A stretch of DNA of 48,755 nt from a virus. Both the position numbers and the translations under genes were made by a program. Within the stretch, counting starts at the first letter, position 1. The number at the start of each line of letters is the position of its first letter. The stretch covers positions 1 to 48,755 of the IMG/VR virus record IMGVR_UViG_3300033149_006435. The stretch is one strand, 5' to 3'. Below the pieces are notes generated by a model. The model was not told the origin of the DNA and searched no databases. It worked only from the letters and a program-made list of their open reading frames with translations. Below, one piece after another: positions 16,962-23,915 of the stretch.

Positions 16962-17157
16962 GGCTTCTTTGCTCCTCTTCTGTTAACCAGACTGTCTCGC
17001 TCTCGCAGCCTGGGCATACTACAGGAGTGTCCTCCAACGGCTCGGCTATCCCGGCGGTGTATAATATGGCTCTTACTCCCACCTGGTAGCCACAAGTTTC
17101 ACAGAAGTAGGGGATACTTATCTCCCCAACTTCAACTAAGTCTCCGGGGTCACGCAT
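16924..17157 (-). CDS. zinc-ribbon protein
   Basis: A 77-residue protein with CETCG at residue 19 and CPGCE near 48, a four-cysteine zinc ribbon separated by a beta-rich 25-residue stretch. The tail is polar and basic. Its ATG lies 8 bases before the end of the preceding gene. No specific function can be given. Confidence 0.7.
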   Translation of the reverse strand: MRDPGDLVEVGEISIPYFCETCGYQVGVRAILYTAGIAEPLEDTPVVCPGCESETVWLTEEEQRSRAQHPDKPKNRV

Positions 17158-17494
17158 AGCCCATCTCCATAAGTTTAGTGACGAGGAAGTCCGCCTGGTC
17201 TGGCGTCAGCCTGTCTATGATAGGCATCAGCTTACCGCCACTCTTCTTCTCTGGAATGCCATTAGTGCCGCCTACCCTCTCAGCTCCAGGAAAGGTTATG
17301 TGCCTTTCCCTATGGAGAAGGAGGACGGCCGTGGAGGCCGACATGCCTAGCTTATGAGCCTTTCTCAAATCCCGATCGAACCTTTTCATCGCCGTCGGGA
17401 CTTCGGCTACCCACTCCTCATAAGGCACTTCCGCCTTGCTTCTATAAGGTATGAGTATGCCGAACTCGTTGTACCTTTCCGCTTGAGCTAGCAT
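17150..17494 (-). CDS. hypothetical protein, first gene after promoter at 17577
   Basis: A 114-residue basic protein. It has a helix FDRDLRKAHKLGMSASTAVLLLH in the middle and a C-terminal IIDRLTPDQADFLVTKL motif that recurs in the 73-residue protein at 9374-9595. It starts about 50 bases downstream of the predicted start of a strong promoter, with GGAAAGGG upstream of the ATG. Function is unknown. Confidence 0.7.
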   Translation of the reverse strand: MLAQAERYNEFGILIPYRSKAEVPYEEWVAEVPTAMKRFDRDLRKAHKLGMSASTAVLLLHRERHITFPGAERVGGTNGIPEKKSGGKLMPIIDRLTPDQADFLVTKLMEMGYA

Positions 17495-17553
17495 AGGCGA
17501 TCCCTTTCCGCAGGTTGGTGGTGGGAACTAACAATTGAAAATAATACAAATAC

Positions 17554-17596
17554 AATATAATAAAACTTTCATCACTTGTCAAGAGAGGCGTGCATT
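17554..17596 (-). promoter_or_regulatory. leftward sigma70-like promoter with phage-specific upstream box
   Basis: On the minus strand: TTGACA (17582-17577), a 17-base spacer, TATATT (17559-17554). Directly upstream lies AATGCACGCCTCTC, which differs in only two positions from the same place in the promoter at 23731. It drives 17494 and the genes to its left. Confidence 0.85.
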
Positions 17597-17605
17597 TTTA
17601 GTCCA

Positions 17606-17788
17606 TCACCTACGCTTTGTTATAGCATTTAACCTAAGCCAACGCTCCTCATCTTCTATAAGGCGGCTGAGTGGGTCTTGGCTAGGGTCAGCTATCATCT
17701 CATGCAAAGGCCTCTCTGCGTCATTCTCGTCATCTGACGTTGGCCAAAAGAACATGCCTGCTGCTCTTATATAATCGTACGCGTCCAT
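17606..17788 (-). CDS. small acidic protein
   Basis: A 60-residue protein started at ATG 17788 with GAAGGGGG from the adjacent palindrome. Residues 16-52 (DDENDAERPLHEMIADPSQD, then a charged helix) look like the acidic linker and first helix that precede region 4 in sigma factors. The protein is far too short to be one and has no helix-turn-helix. It could be a sigma mimic or simply coincidence. It is followed by the promoter at 17577. Confidence 0.6.
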   Translation of the reverse strand: MDAYDYIRAAGMFFWPTSDDENDAERPLHEMIADPSQDPLSRLIEDEERWLRLNAITKRR

Positions 17789-17796
17789 TGTTCCCC

Positions 17797-17819
17797 CTTC
17801 GGTAAATTATTTACCAAAG
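17797..17819 (-). promoter_or_regulatory. 23-bp palindrome, copy 4 of 9
   Basis: Identical to copy 3. It lies between the stop at 17856 and the ATG at 17788 and supplies GAAGG as the ribosome site. Confidence 0.85.
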
Positions 17820-17855
17820 GACAGTATCAGTTTTGTCTTGCCAGCTGTACAAGAC

Positions 17856-18080
17856 TCATCCTGCTCCTGCCACTACTCTCTTCACCACGTTAACGTTGAG
17901 GGAGTATTGGGCAACACTCCCATCACTAGCCACGTCGTTGTAGATGTTCTGCCAACCTCTTGTTGTCCCTACCATGACAGCCTTACCGCTTTTGGTAGAG
18001 CCAACATCCTTACATAAATCGACTGTGATAATAGCCTTGTCTTCCTTTACCTCTACAGTGATGTTTTCGAAAGTACGCAC
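17856..18080 (-). CDS. small conserved-type phage protein
   Basis: A 74-residue beta-rich protein. The pattern ITVDLCKDVGSTKSGKAVMV followed by TTRGWQNI is of a type I associate with short conserved proteins in many phages; its function is unknown. The start is GTG at 18080 behind AAAGGAGG at 5 bases. No membrane or metal-binding features are seen. Confidence 0.75.
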   Translation of the reverse strand: MRTFENITVEVKEDKAIITVDLCKDVGSTKSGKAVMVGTTRGWQNIYNDVASDGSVAQYSLNVNVVKRVVAGAG

Positions 18081-18164
18081 AGCTTCCTCCTTTCTTTGTT
18101 ACTGCTTTTTACTAATAATTACAAAGTTCATCACGGGCTGTCGAGCAAGGCCTAGTTTCTTCGC

Positions 18165-18281
18165 TTATTTCCCTCCTTTCTTCAATTCTCTGTTTATTAA
18201 ATGTAGCAAGTAGAACAGACAAGCCAAAAATCCTAATGCGAAAAAGAGTATGTTTAAAAGAAAAAGTCTCAGACCTTCCAT
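18165..18281 (-). CDS. 38-residue single-pass membrane microprotein
   Basis: ATG 18281 opens a 38-residue frame. Residues 5-29 are almost entirely hydrophobic (FLLNILFFALGFLACLFYLL), followed by a basic tail ending KKGGK, a textbook inner-membrane microprotein with positive end inside. A competing frame on the same strand (from 18288, 58 residues) shares an ATGA overlap with the upstream gene but shows no recognisable composition. The ribosome site is weak (GAGATGAG), suggesting coupling to the preceding gene. It could modulate host membrane functions or superinfection. Confidence 0.55.
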   Translation of the reverse strand: MEGLRLFLLNILFFALGFLACLFYLLHLINRELKKGGK

Positions 18282-18284
18282 TAC

Positions 18285-18569
18285 TCATCTCACTTCCTCT
18301 GTTAGCCACAGAAGGGCTTCTTCCCAAGCGGCAGATTCAGTCTCTGTTGGGAAGTATTTAGGGTCTGTCAAATAATTACCTATAAGCACTAAGCAATATT
18401 GAAACTTGCCGATTCTGAGTTCCATACAACGGTTGCCATCACACCATAATTCTTCCACCCTCTGACGGATACGTTCTCTCGTTTCTGGAGAATTGAATTC
18501 CTTCGTATATGCGTCTCTAGGCTGGTCGCCTAGAGCCTCGGCTATCTTTTCTTTCCTCGGTTTAATCAT
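18285..18569 (-). CDS. hypothetical protein
   Basis: A 94-residue soluble, charged protein with Cys pair CDGNRC near residue 43 and a C-terminal helix rich in Trp (AAWEEALLWLTEEV). No family was recognised. It shares ATGA with the upstream zinc-ribbon gene. The stretch 18.1-20.6 kb looks more AT-rich than its neighbours, which may mark later acquisition. Confidence 0.65.
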   Translation of the reverse strand: MIKPRKEKIAEALGDQPRDAYTKEFNSPETRERIRQRVEELWCDGNRCMELRIGKFQYCLVLIGNYLTDPKYFPTETESAAWEEALLWLTEEVR

Positions 18570-19030
18570 TTTAGCCCCTTTCGCCTCTCTTGAACCTTAT
18601 TAAAAAGTTCATCTGCAATAGACTTAAGAATCCCCTGAACTTTACCCTTCTCTCTGCCTTTCTTTTCTTGTAGTACTTTGTGATATTCCTTACATATTAT
18701 CTCTCTAAATAACGGAACGCTGTGCTTCTTCATTTCTTCTCCATATCCATTCTTCCTTAAAGCGTCGAGAAGCTTGTCAAGCAGCTTTGCCTTTAATGCT
18801 TCTGGTACAGGGCGGTCTGGTGCATGGCGCATAAACATTTCTACTGCTTCGCTACTCCAGGGCTCTTCGTTCAAGACAGATTTAATAACTTTCGCCATCT
18901 TCTCCTCGTCAGTTATTTCTTTCTCCTTCTCCAGCCAACTCTTTGGTGATTCTTCACTCCAACCGCAAGAGTAGCAGAACTTACCAACCGCCCCTTCTTG
19001 CAGGTCTGCTTCACATCTAGGACAGCGCAT
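18566..19030 (-). CDS. zinc-ribbon protein with helical C-terminus
   Basis: A 154-residue protein. An N-terminal zinc ribbon (CPRC at 3-6, CYSCG at 19-23) is followed by about 120 charged helical residues. The ribbon type (MRCPRCEADL...FCYSCGW) is common in bacterial zinc-ribbon proteins and may be of host origin. AAAGGAGG lies upstream of ATG 19030. Function is unknown. Confidence 0.7.
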   Translation of the reverse strand: MRCPRCEADLQEGAVGKFCYSCGWSEESPKSWLEKEKEITDEEKMAKVIKSVLNEEPWSSEAVEMFMRHAPDRPVPEALKAKLLDKLLDALRKNGYGEEMKKHSVPLFREIICKEYHKVLQEKKGREKGKVQGILKSIADELFNKVQERRKGLK

Positions 19031-19051
19031 TCTCAGCCTCCTTTCAGCTTA

Positions 19052-19936
19052 TTACGGCTGGTCAAGTTCATAGACAACTTTGGCGTCCCTGCCGGCGTGG
19101 AGTCTCCATACCTCACCATCGAAAGAAGGTACTAGCCCAGCCCGCCATAGGTCAATACATGATTGGAAGGGATTCTTACCCTTTTCATATTGTATATACT
19201 CCCACTTCTTTATCTTTGGGAATAGAGATGATATATAAGCTCCGACTGAGTCCCCGACTGAAGCCTTGACCGAAGCCCCGATTGAAGTCCTAATTGAAGC
19301 CGAGACCGAATCCCATATCGAGGGCCAGGCTGAAGCCCCTCCCATTGAAGCTCTAACTGAAGCACTGACTGAAGCCCAAACCGAAGTCCATACCGATTGC
19401 CCGACCGAAGCTCTGACTGAAGTCGAGACTAAAGCCCCAATCGAATCCCCGACCGAAGCACTGATTGAAGCCCAGACCAAATCCCTAACCAAAGCCCTAG
19501 ACGAGTCCCTAACCGAAACCCAGTCTTTCAGCAGTTGTATATGCTTTTCTTGTATTCTAGGAGCCTTGATCTTAAACGGATTAATCGGAAACAAAGCTTC
19601 CTCCAATTTGTAGCCAACTCTATCTTCATAACTCTTAGCCAGCCTTCTTAGCTCCGAGTAAGGCACGTACCTAACGAGTCTTAGATATTCATACCTGCGC
19701 TTAAATCTATTGTATTCCACCCTCCTGCCCCACACTTCACATTCGTAAACTCTATACCCTCTCCTCCAGGAATAGATCAACCCGTCAAGGTCAACTGCAT
19801 ATAGGCCACGGGAGGAGCTAATCCATTGGCTCGTTTCAATGTCTGAACAGTAGTATGCTTTATCAAACTCGTATTTAAAGTTCTGAAAGGGGCTCGTAAG
19901 TCCCCTTAGGACTTTATAAAGCTTCAATTTCTCCAT
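19052..19936 (-). CDS. tetrapeptide-repeat (SVxA) protein
   Basis: A 294-residue protein (ATG 19936, one base after the previous stop, GAGG upstream). The N-terminal 130 residues form a cysteine- and tyrosine-rich domain with GLYAVDLDGLIYSW, seen in phage proteins of unknown role. Residues about 147-230 are an imperfect repeat of four residues, S-V-x-A/D (ASVSASVRASM, SIGASVKASVGDSVGA), about 20 units, encoded by a 12-base DNA repeat. About 55 ordinary residues follow. The repeat should form a regular beta or helical rod. Copy number could vary by slippage. Confidence 0.75.
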   Translation of the reverse strand: MEKLKLYKVLRGLTSPFQNFKYEFDKAYYCSDIETSQWISSSRGLYAVDLDGLIYSWRRGYRVYECEVWGRRVEYNRFKRRYEYLRLVRYVPYSELRRLAKSYEDRVGYKLEEALFPINPFKIKAPRIQEKHIQLLKDWVSVRDSSRALVRDLVWASISASVGDSIGALVSTSVRASVGQSVWTSVWASVSASVRASMGGASAWPSIWDSVSASIRTSIGASVKASVGDSVGAYISSLFPKIKKWEYIQYEKGKNPFQSCIDLWRAGLVPSFDGEVWRLHAGRDAKVVYELDQP

Positions 19937-19937
19937 C

Positions 19938-20648
19938 TTAACCTCGCAGGTCGTTCTCAATAGTTGCTCCCCTACGAGTCTTGCCAAGCGAGCCACCACG
20001 CCAATTGATTATCGTAGCACCAGGATGGAGAACTTCTATTCTGCCGTTCCAGAAGTCCACCAGAGTGCCACGGCGGAAATCCACTAACCTACCGCCCCAG
20101 AAATTCTCTATCGTACCGTTGTAGAAATCATCTAACTTATTACCCCAGAAGTGCTTCACCGTGCCATTCCAAAAATGCTCTAGTGTGCTATCTTGGAAGT
20201 GCCCCAACGTGCCGCCTCGGAAGTCTGCTAGTAAGCTGCTTCGAAAATTCATTAGCGTACCGCCTGCAACGACTGGGATATAACAGTTTCGCAATAACTG
20301 TACTTTGGCCTTCCCGATTATCCAGCGCCCACCCATTAGCGCGTTTCTGTCTTCCAAAACCAAATGGTCTCTCAGGTATAGGCGAAATTTGCTTCGCCAC
20401 GACTCAAGCATCTGCTTAGTTACCCAGTCCGGCCTTTTGCCCCTGTAATAAATCTTATACTCTTCAGGCTTTAAGTAGTCTTCCATATTACAGCCATTCT
20501 TAGGACGGCATTCGATTGGAAAGGACTTTGGCGGTAGGGAACTGTCATCTAGACCGAACTCTAAGACCATCTCCGAATGGCTATCTGTAACGTCGGAAAT
20601 CAAAAGGTCGCCGTTAGGCAAACCGTATCCTGATATGGAACGGCACAT
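19938..20648 (-). CDS. octapeptide-repeat protein (GTLxxFWN units)
   Basis: A 236-residue protein. After about 130 ordinary residues, the rest is an eight-residue repeat of the form G-T-L-x-x-F-W/R-N/G, about 12 units (GTLGHFQD, STLEHFWN, GTVKHFWG, GTIENFWG, GTLVDFWN). Regular spacing of aliphatic and aromatic residues suggests a stacked beta-solenoid. It sits directly upstream of another repeat protein with a different period, and the two probably work together. The start is ATG at 20648, one base after the zinc-ribbon gene ends. Confidence 0.75.
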   Translation of the reverse strand: MCRSISGYGLPNGDLLISDVTDSHSEMVLEFGLDDSSLPPKSFPIECRPKNGCNMEDYLKPEEYKIYYRGKRPDWVTKQMLESWRSKFRLYLRDHLVLEDRNALMGGRWIIGKAKVQLLRNCYIPVVAGGTLMNFRSSLLADFRGGTLGHFQDSTLEHFWNGTVKHFWGNKLDDFYNGTIENFWGGRLVDFRRGTLVDFWNGRIEVLHPGATIINWRGGSLGKTRRGATIENDLRG

Positions 20649-20649
20649 T

Positions 20650-20853
20650 TTAGTCCTCCTTATACATCAAGCGTAAGATGTCCTCTACCCTCGCGTTTGG
20701 GCTTTCTTCTGCCCAGGCCTTACACTTCGGACACCTACGCTTAAATATGGGGTGGATGAAATTCTCTTGACACTGACACTCCCAAAAATCTGTCGTAGTA
20801 CAGAACGAGTAATCCTTCCCGTCCTCGCCCTTACTATAGTGATGTTCTATCAT
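20650..20853 (-). CDS. small zinc-binding protein
   Basis: A 67-residue protein from ATG 20853, overlapping the previous stop by 4 bases, with GGAGAGGAAGG upstream. The cysteine pattern CQC...CPKC (WECQCQENF, RRCPKCKAW) forms a probable zinc site. The C-terminus is a short helix. Function is unknown. Confidence 0.7.
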   Translation of the reverse strand: MIEHHYSKGEDGKDYSFCTTTDFWECQCQENFIHPIFKRRCPKCKAWAEESPNARVEDILRLMYKED

Positions 20854-21200
20854 CCTTCCTCTCCTTCCCACCGTCGTCCCTTGTTAGCCTTCAGCAGGTC
20901 TAGAACACCCCTGCCTACCTCTTGGCAAACTGAGCTTAGGCCGGCATGGTCGAATATAAACAACCCCTTATGGTTGTCGCAGTCGTCCCACCGAAAAGAG
21001 TTCGCTACCAGGGACGACTCAAAACATTCGTGAATGAACGTCTCCGCCCTTTGGTAGTTGTCAAGCCCCTTTCGAATCTCCATAAGACTTTGACCAAGGT
21101 TAAAGCGCCCATGACAGTTGAGCTCGTCAACAAGGATTACCTTGAGACGAAAGCCGCTTGCATGATAATACTTGGGTAGTGCTATTTTATTCTTCTTCAC
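20850..21200 (-). CDS. metallopeptidase-like protein (HExxE)
   Basis: A 116-residue protein whose start GTG (21200) overlaps the preceding stop. AETFIHECFESSL near residues 53-65 resembles the active helix of short ImmA/SprT-like zincins, but with HExxE where HExxH is usual. A downstream His (DNHKGLFIF) and another (FDHAGL) could complete a site. Related phage proteins are often annotated only as putative peptidases. Activity is uncertain. Confidence 0.6.
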   Translation of the reverse strand: MKKNKIALPKYYHASGFRLKVILVDELNCHGRFNLGQSLMEIRKGLDNYQRAETFIHECFESSLVANSFRWDDCDNHKGLFIFDHAGLSSVCQEVGRGVLDLLKANKGRRWEGEEG

Positions 21201-21541
21201 AACGTCTCCTCTCCTTGTAGTCGCCTTAGTTTTTCTGCTCTCCTCCTAATCGCGCGGCGAGTGTACGGCTTGCTCAAAAGTCGTTGTACCTCTCGAGAGC
21301 CCAGATCGCCGTGGATGTAAAACTTCCACATAATCTTATCATCTTCGGCAGTCCAAGAGTGTTTGTCGTGGGGCTTCTTCATGCGAGGTGATCTTATCCT
21401 CTGAGACGCAACTCTCCCACCGTCGGGGTTGACTATTGTGACAGTCTTCCCATATCTCTTAGCCCGACGAATAGTCAGAGGCCTTTCCCTTATCTCCTTC
21501 ATAACTCTCTTGAACTGTCTAATACTTTCCTCATTACCCAT
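21197..21541 (-). CDS. Myb/SANT-like DNA-binding protein
   Basis: A 114-residue basic protein. Residues about 62-108 (HSWTAEDDKIMWKFYIHGDL, then EVQRLLSKPYTRRAIRRRAEKL) match the three-helix Myb/SANT or homing-endonuclease-associated DNA-binding domain. There is no nuclease domain. With its Arg-rich N-terminus it is a candidate phage transcription regulator, possibly for the palindromes or the promoter box. This is inference only. Confidence 0.7.
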   Translation of the reverse strand: MGNEESIRQFKRVMKEIRERPLTIRRAKRYGKTVTIVNPDGGRVASQRIRSPRMKKPHDKHSWTAEDDKIMWKFYIHGDLGSREVQRLLSKPYTRRAIRRRAEKLRRLQGEETL

Positions 21542-21552
21542 TACTATTGCAC

Positions 21553-21903
21553 CTACTTAGTTGGCGTGATACCATATAGCTTCAAGAAGTCATCCGTCCC
21601 TGCTAGGATAACCCCGTATGTATACTCCCTTGGACTGAGGTCGTAAGGCTTTGCCACTGCCTCCAGGTCAGTCATCACGCCCCACTCGTCTTTGTACCAC
21701 TCAACGTCCAGTTGCAGGAGGCGCTTCATCGCCCTTACGGCCTCCCGTTTTGTCTTCAGGTACATGCCTAAAGAGAGGCCGCTCCTTATATGAGTAATTG
21801 TCCAGCGGTCTGTCCTGGGCACCCTGTAAACGGCCAGGCCGTCTCGGCAATAAGCAGTTACCGGGACGTCGCCTGGCTTGACTGTTATTGTCCTTTCCTT
21901 CAT
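21553..21903 (-). CDS. hypothetical protein, paralogue of 22896-23282
   Basis: A 116-residue protein started at ATG 21903 behind AAAGGGG. It is clearly related to the protein at 22896-23282: both have VTAYC..GLAV, a T-H-I-x-SG segment, LLKTK/YLKTK-x-EAV and a LDV-[DE]-W stretch, in the same order. The two differ in their C-terminal 25 residues. They probably arose by tandem duplication with two genes now between them. Function is unknown. Confidence 0.75.
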   Translation of the reverse strand: MKERTITVKPGDVPVTAYCRDGLAVYRVPRTDRWTITHIRSGLSLGMYLKTKREAVRAMKRLLQLDVEWYKDEWGVMTDLEAVAKPYDLSPREYTYGVILAGTDDFLKLYGITPTK

Positions 21904-21926
21904 ATCCACCCCTTTGTCTTCTAACT

Positions 21927-22382
21927 TCAATAGTGGATGCTTCTACAATGGCTTCTGTCTCTACCCTTTCTTTGTATGTCTCCCATTTGTATACGTCTTT
22001 CCACCTCCTTCGCGACTATTTTGAATACAGTCTTTACCCTGCCCTTCTTAGTACCAATGCAGGGATTCCCATCAAGAGCGTATCTCTTAAGAGCATCTTC
22101 CGTATACGAGTTGCGTAGTCTCTGTACAGCTATGAAATCTACTATCTCCTCTACCTGCTCCTTCATCTCTCGGATGTTTAGTTTGGATATTACCATATCC
22201 ATTAAGTCCATTATGAACATCCCATACGAATGTGCTTCCAGGATTTCTGCTACTTTCCAGGCCGGGACTTCATCACACTCTGTTAGTCCTTCTTTTCTCA
22301 ATGTTTCTATGTACGCTTTAAAACATGGCCTTGCGTACCTTCTGAAGTCTCTAGGAGTGATTGTTACGTCTTGCCAACGCAT
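21927..22382 (-). CDS. hypothetical protein
   Basis: A 151-residue, mostly helical protein with FIMDLMDMVISKL near residue 55 and a basic C-terminus. No family was recognised. ATG 22382 follows GGAGAAGACAGG. The 97 bases upstream contain a GC-rich inverted repeat (GGCCGTCG against CGGCGGCC) that may fold in the leader. Confidence 0.65.
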   Translation of the reverse strand: MRWQDVTITPRDFRRYARPCFKAYIETLRKEGLTECDEVPAWKVAEILEAHSYGMFIMDLMDMVISKLNIREMKEQVEEIVDFIAVQRLRNSYTEDALKRYALDGNPCIGTKKGRVKTVFKIVAKEVERRIQMGDIQRKGRDRSHCRSIHY

Positions 22383-22479
22383 CCTGTCTTCTCCAGGATA
22401 GTGGTGGTGACGTGAGACGCTGGCCGCCGATATGACGACGGCCGTGTCCCATTCGTCGTTTCTTCTCCCTTGCTGGCTA

Positions 22480-22635
22480 TTAAGGAAGATATTTCTCCTT
22501 GACTACCTTATTTATCTCGTACTCCTCCCCATCTCGGCATACCCAGATTATCTTGTCTGGATACACCACCATAGCGGTGGTGTCTCCAAACTTTAGGAAC
22601 GTCCCTTCCGGGGCGATTCTTATAGTGATTTCCAT
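22480..22635 (-). CDS. 51-residue hypothetical protein
   Basis: A short frame from ATG 22635 with GGAGG 5 bases upstream, ending TAA at 22482-22480. The product is beta-rich, beginning MEITIRIAPEG and ending VVKEKYLP, with a central VVYPDKIIWVCRDGEE. Codon use, spacing and the clear ribosome site match its neighbours. No family was recognised. Confidence 0.7.
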   Translation of the reverse strand: MEITIRIAPEGTFLKFGDTTAMVVYPDKIIWVCRDGEEYEINKVVKEKYLP

Positions 22636-22677
22636 TCCATCCTCCAAGCTATAATAGTGATTGTGACGGCCAGTACC

Positions 22678-22887
22678 TTACTCGTCGGTAACGACTACGC
22701 TCAGGTACTCCTCTGGGTCAACGGAGAGCAACCCGAACATGCTATCAAATACCCAGCAACTGCCTGCCGGGCGTTTTCCGTTCTCATCGCTCTCCAAGAC
22801 GATGCCGACGGCTTTGATTAGCTCGCCGTAGTCCCCACGAGTACAATCACCGTGGGGATTCCTAACAGGAATAATCGCGACCTTCAT
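22678..22887 (-). CDS. 69-residue hypothetical protein
   Basis: Started at ATG 22887 (AGGAGGGAAC upstream) rather than at the longer frame to 22917, which overlaps the gene before it. It is a compact domain beginning MKVAIIPVRNPHGD, with acidic C-terminus. Function is unknown. It is co-oriented and tightly spaced with its neighbours. Confidence 0.65.
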   Translation of the reverse strand: MKVAIIPVRNPHGDCTRGDYGELIKAVGIVLESDENGKRPAGSCWVFDSMFGLLSVDPEEYLSVVVTDE

Positions 22888-22895
22888 GTTCCCTC

Positions 22896-23282
22896 CTATG
22901 CCTGGCGAGAGAGCCACCTTTTCCGTAGTTGGAGCTCGCTCGGTGTGAGGCTGTACGGCTTTGAAAGGTCCTCCAGGTCTGCTATAACTATCCTTCTAAC
23001 ATACTCGCCTGCCTGGACGCCATAGACAGACGAGATCACCTCTACTTGAGACATGACCTCCATCTCGTCCCTAGTCCAGTCGACGTCCAGCTCCAAGAGA
23101 CGATCCGCCGCCTTCACGGCCTCCTTTTTCGTCTTCAGGAGTATGTCTATACTACGACCACTCCCTATGTGGGTGACCACCCAACATGCCTTATTGTTGG
23201 GCGATCTGTGGACAGCCAGGCCACCTTCGCAGTAGGCGGTCACTGTCTGGCCTGACCTCAAAGTTATTGTTGCCTTCTTCAT
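22896..23282 (-). CDS. hypothetical protein, paralogue of 21553-21903
   Basis: A 128-residue protein from ATG 23282 (GAAGGGAGA upstream). Residues 1-90 align well with the protein at 21553-21903 (see that entry). The extra C-terminal part (ADLEDLSKPYSLTPSELQLR) carries a SLTPSE motif that the shorter paralogue also shows in part (DLSPRE). It is possibly a nucleic-acid-binding or host-interaction protein; nothing firmer can be said. Confidence 0.75.
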   Translation of the reverse strand: MKKATITLRSGQTVTAYCEGGLAVHRSPNNKACWVVTHIGSGRSIDILLKTKKEAVKAADRLLELDVDWTRDEMEVMSQVEVISSVYGVQAGEYVRRIVIADLEDLSKPYSLTPSELQLRKRWLSRQA

Positions 23283-23311
23283 ACCATCTCCCTTCGTTGA
23301 AGGAATGTATT

Positions 23312-23329
23312 GGCAGACAACGGTCTGCC
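23312..23329 (-). other. intergenic 7-bp hairpin
   Basis: GGCAGAC-CGTT-GTCTGCC on the minus strand is a perfect 7-bp hairpin in the 142-base gap 23283-23424, without a T-tract after it. It may protect or attenuate the leader of the gene at 23282. Confidence 0.45.
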
Positions 23330-23424
23330 TTTCATAAAGAAACATTAATCCAAGATTTCTTTTTCAATGCCTCCTTCCGCAAAGGCGTGCATACTCCTCT
23401 GCAGAAAGGGTTGACTCGCCAACC

Positions 23425-23646
23425 TCAACCACGGGCTTTTTTCCGTGGTTTCGGAGGAAAGCGCTTCTTCAGCACCTCCTCCACACCCTCTTTCTGGGCA
23501 CGAATATAAACTCTAGGAAGTCCGACACCGCCATAAGCCATTCGGTACCGAACCTCCGACTCTGAATAGCCCTTCTTGATAAGGGCCTCGGTTTCTTCCC
23601 TCGCCTTTTCGACGAGGGAAAGATATTTTTCCCTGGTAATTGTCAT
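23425..23646 (-). CDS. small basic protein, first gene of the leftward operon
   Basis: A 73-residue protein from ATG 23646 (GGGAG 8 bases upstream), about 55 bases downstream of the predicted transcript start. A longer frame to 23736 would begin inside the promoter. A helical N-terminus (SLVEKAREETEALIKKG) is followed by YSESEVRYRMAYG, resembling a small helix-turn-helix, and a basic tail. As the first early gene it may act on the host. Not recognised. Confidence 0.7.
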   Translation of the reverse strand: MTITREKYLSLVEKAREETEALIKKGYSESEVRYRMAYGGVGLPRVYIRAQKEGVEEVLKKRFPPKPRKKARG

Positions 23647-23707
23647 TTGTAGGTCTCCCACGTTTGAAGGAGTATAAAGAAACACTGAAATGTAAATTTC
23701 ATATCCA

Positions 23708-23750
23708 ATATAATGTATAAATGTATTAGTTGTCAAGATAGGCGTTCATT
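23708..23750 (-). promoter_or_regulatory. main leftward sigma70-like promoter with upstream box
   Basis: On the minus strand: TTGACA (23736-23731), 17 bases, TTATAT (23713-23708). Directly upstream is AATGAACGCCTATC, matching the promoter at 17577 in 12 of 14 positions. The palindrome at 23755 ends 5 bases before the box, so an operator role there is plausible. Confidence 0.85.
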
Positions 23751-23754
23751 TCAC

Positions 23755-23777
23755 CTTCGGTAAATTATTTACCGAAG
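23755..23777 (-). promoter_or_regulatory. 23-bp palindrome, copy 5 of 9
   Basis: Perfectly symmetric copy with C at the fourth base of both half-sites. It lies upstream of the main leftward promoter and at the edge of the AT-rich region. Confidence 0.85.
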
Positions 23778-23886
23778 TTGTCCATACATAACGTGTGTTG
23801 CAATAGTTGCCTGTATTGCGTGTAAATAGTTGTCCATAATGAAGTTGTCCATGTAATGGGTGTATGTTGTGTAGGGTTTTGTGTGC

Positions 23887-23915
23887 AAATAGGTAAATAT
23901 GTTTTGTATGCCACC
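23887..23915. repeat. 29-bp inverted repeat, left arm
   Basis: Matches the reverse complement of 24078-24106 in 28 of 29 bases, with 162 bases between the arms. It contains AGGTAAAT, the core half-site of the nine-copy palindrome. Confidence 0.9.

Noticed and set aside
17606-17788. Truncated sigma factor
   Set aside because: Only about 35 residues resemble the linker before region 4; no DNA-binding helices exist and no frameshifted continuation was found.
18112-18288. 58-residue frame overlapping the membrane microprotein
   Set aside because: It has a neat ATGA overlap, but its product shows no domain-like composition, while the overlapping 38-residue frame is an ideal membrane peptide. Kept only as an alternative.
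19266-19613. Plus-strand frame rich in EA-L-T repeats
   Set aside because: It is the antisense of the SVxA repeat gene; the 12-base DNA repeat keeps several frames open.
22351-22452. 33-residue frame in the gap before 22382
   Set aside because: It has only a weak ribosome site and runs into the next gene; the GC-rich inverted repeat explains the sequence equally well.
23379-23426. 15-codon frame beginning ATGCACGCC near a GAGGAG
   Set aside because: Too short to support; the similarity to the promoter box is limited to nine bases and no TTGACA follows.
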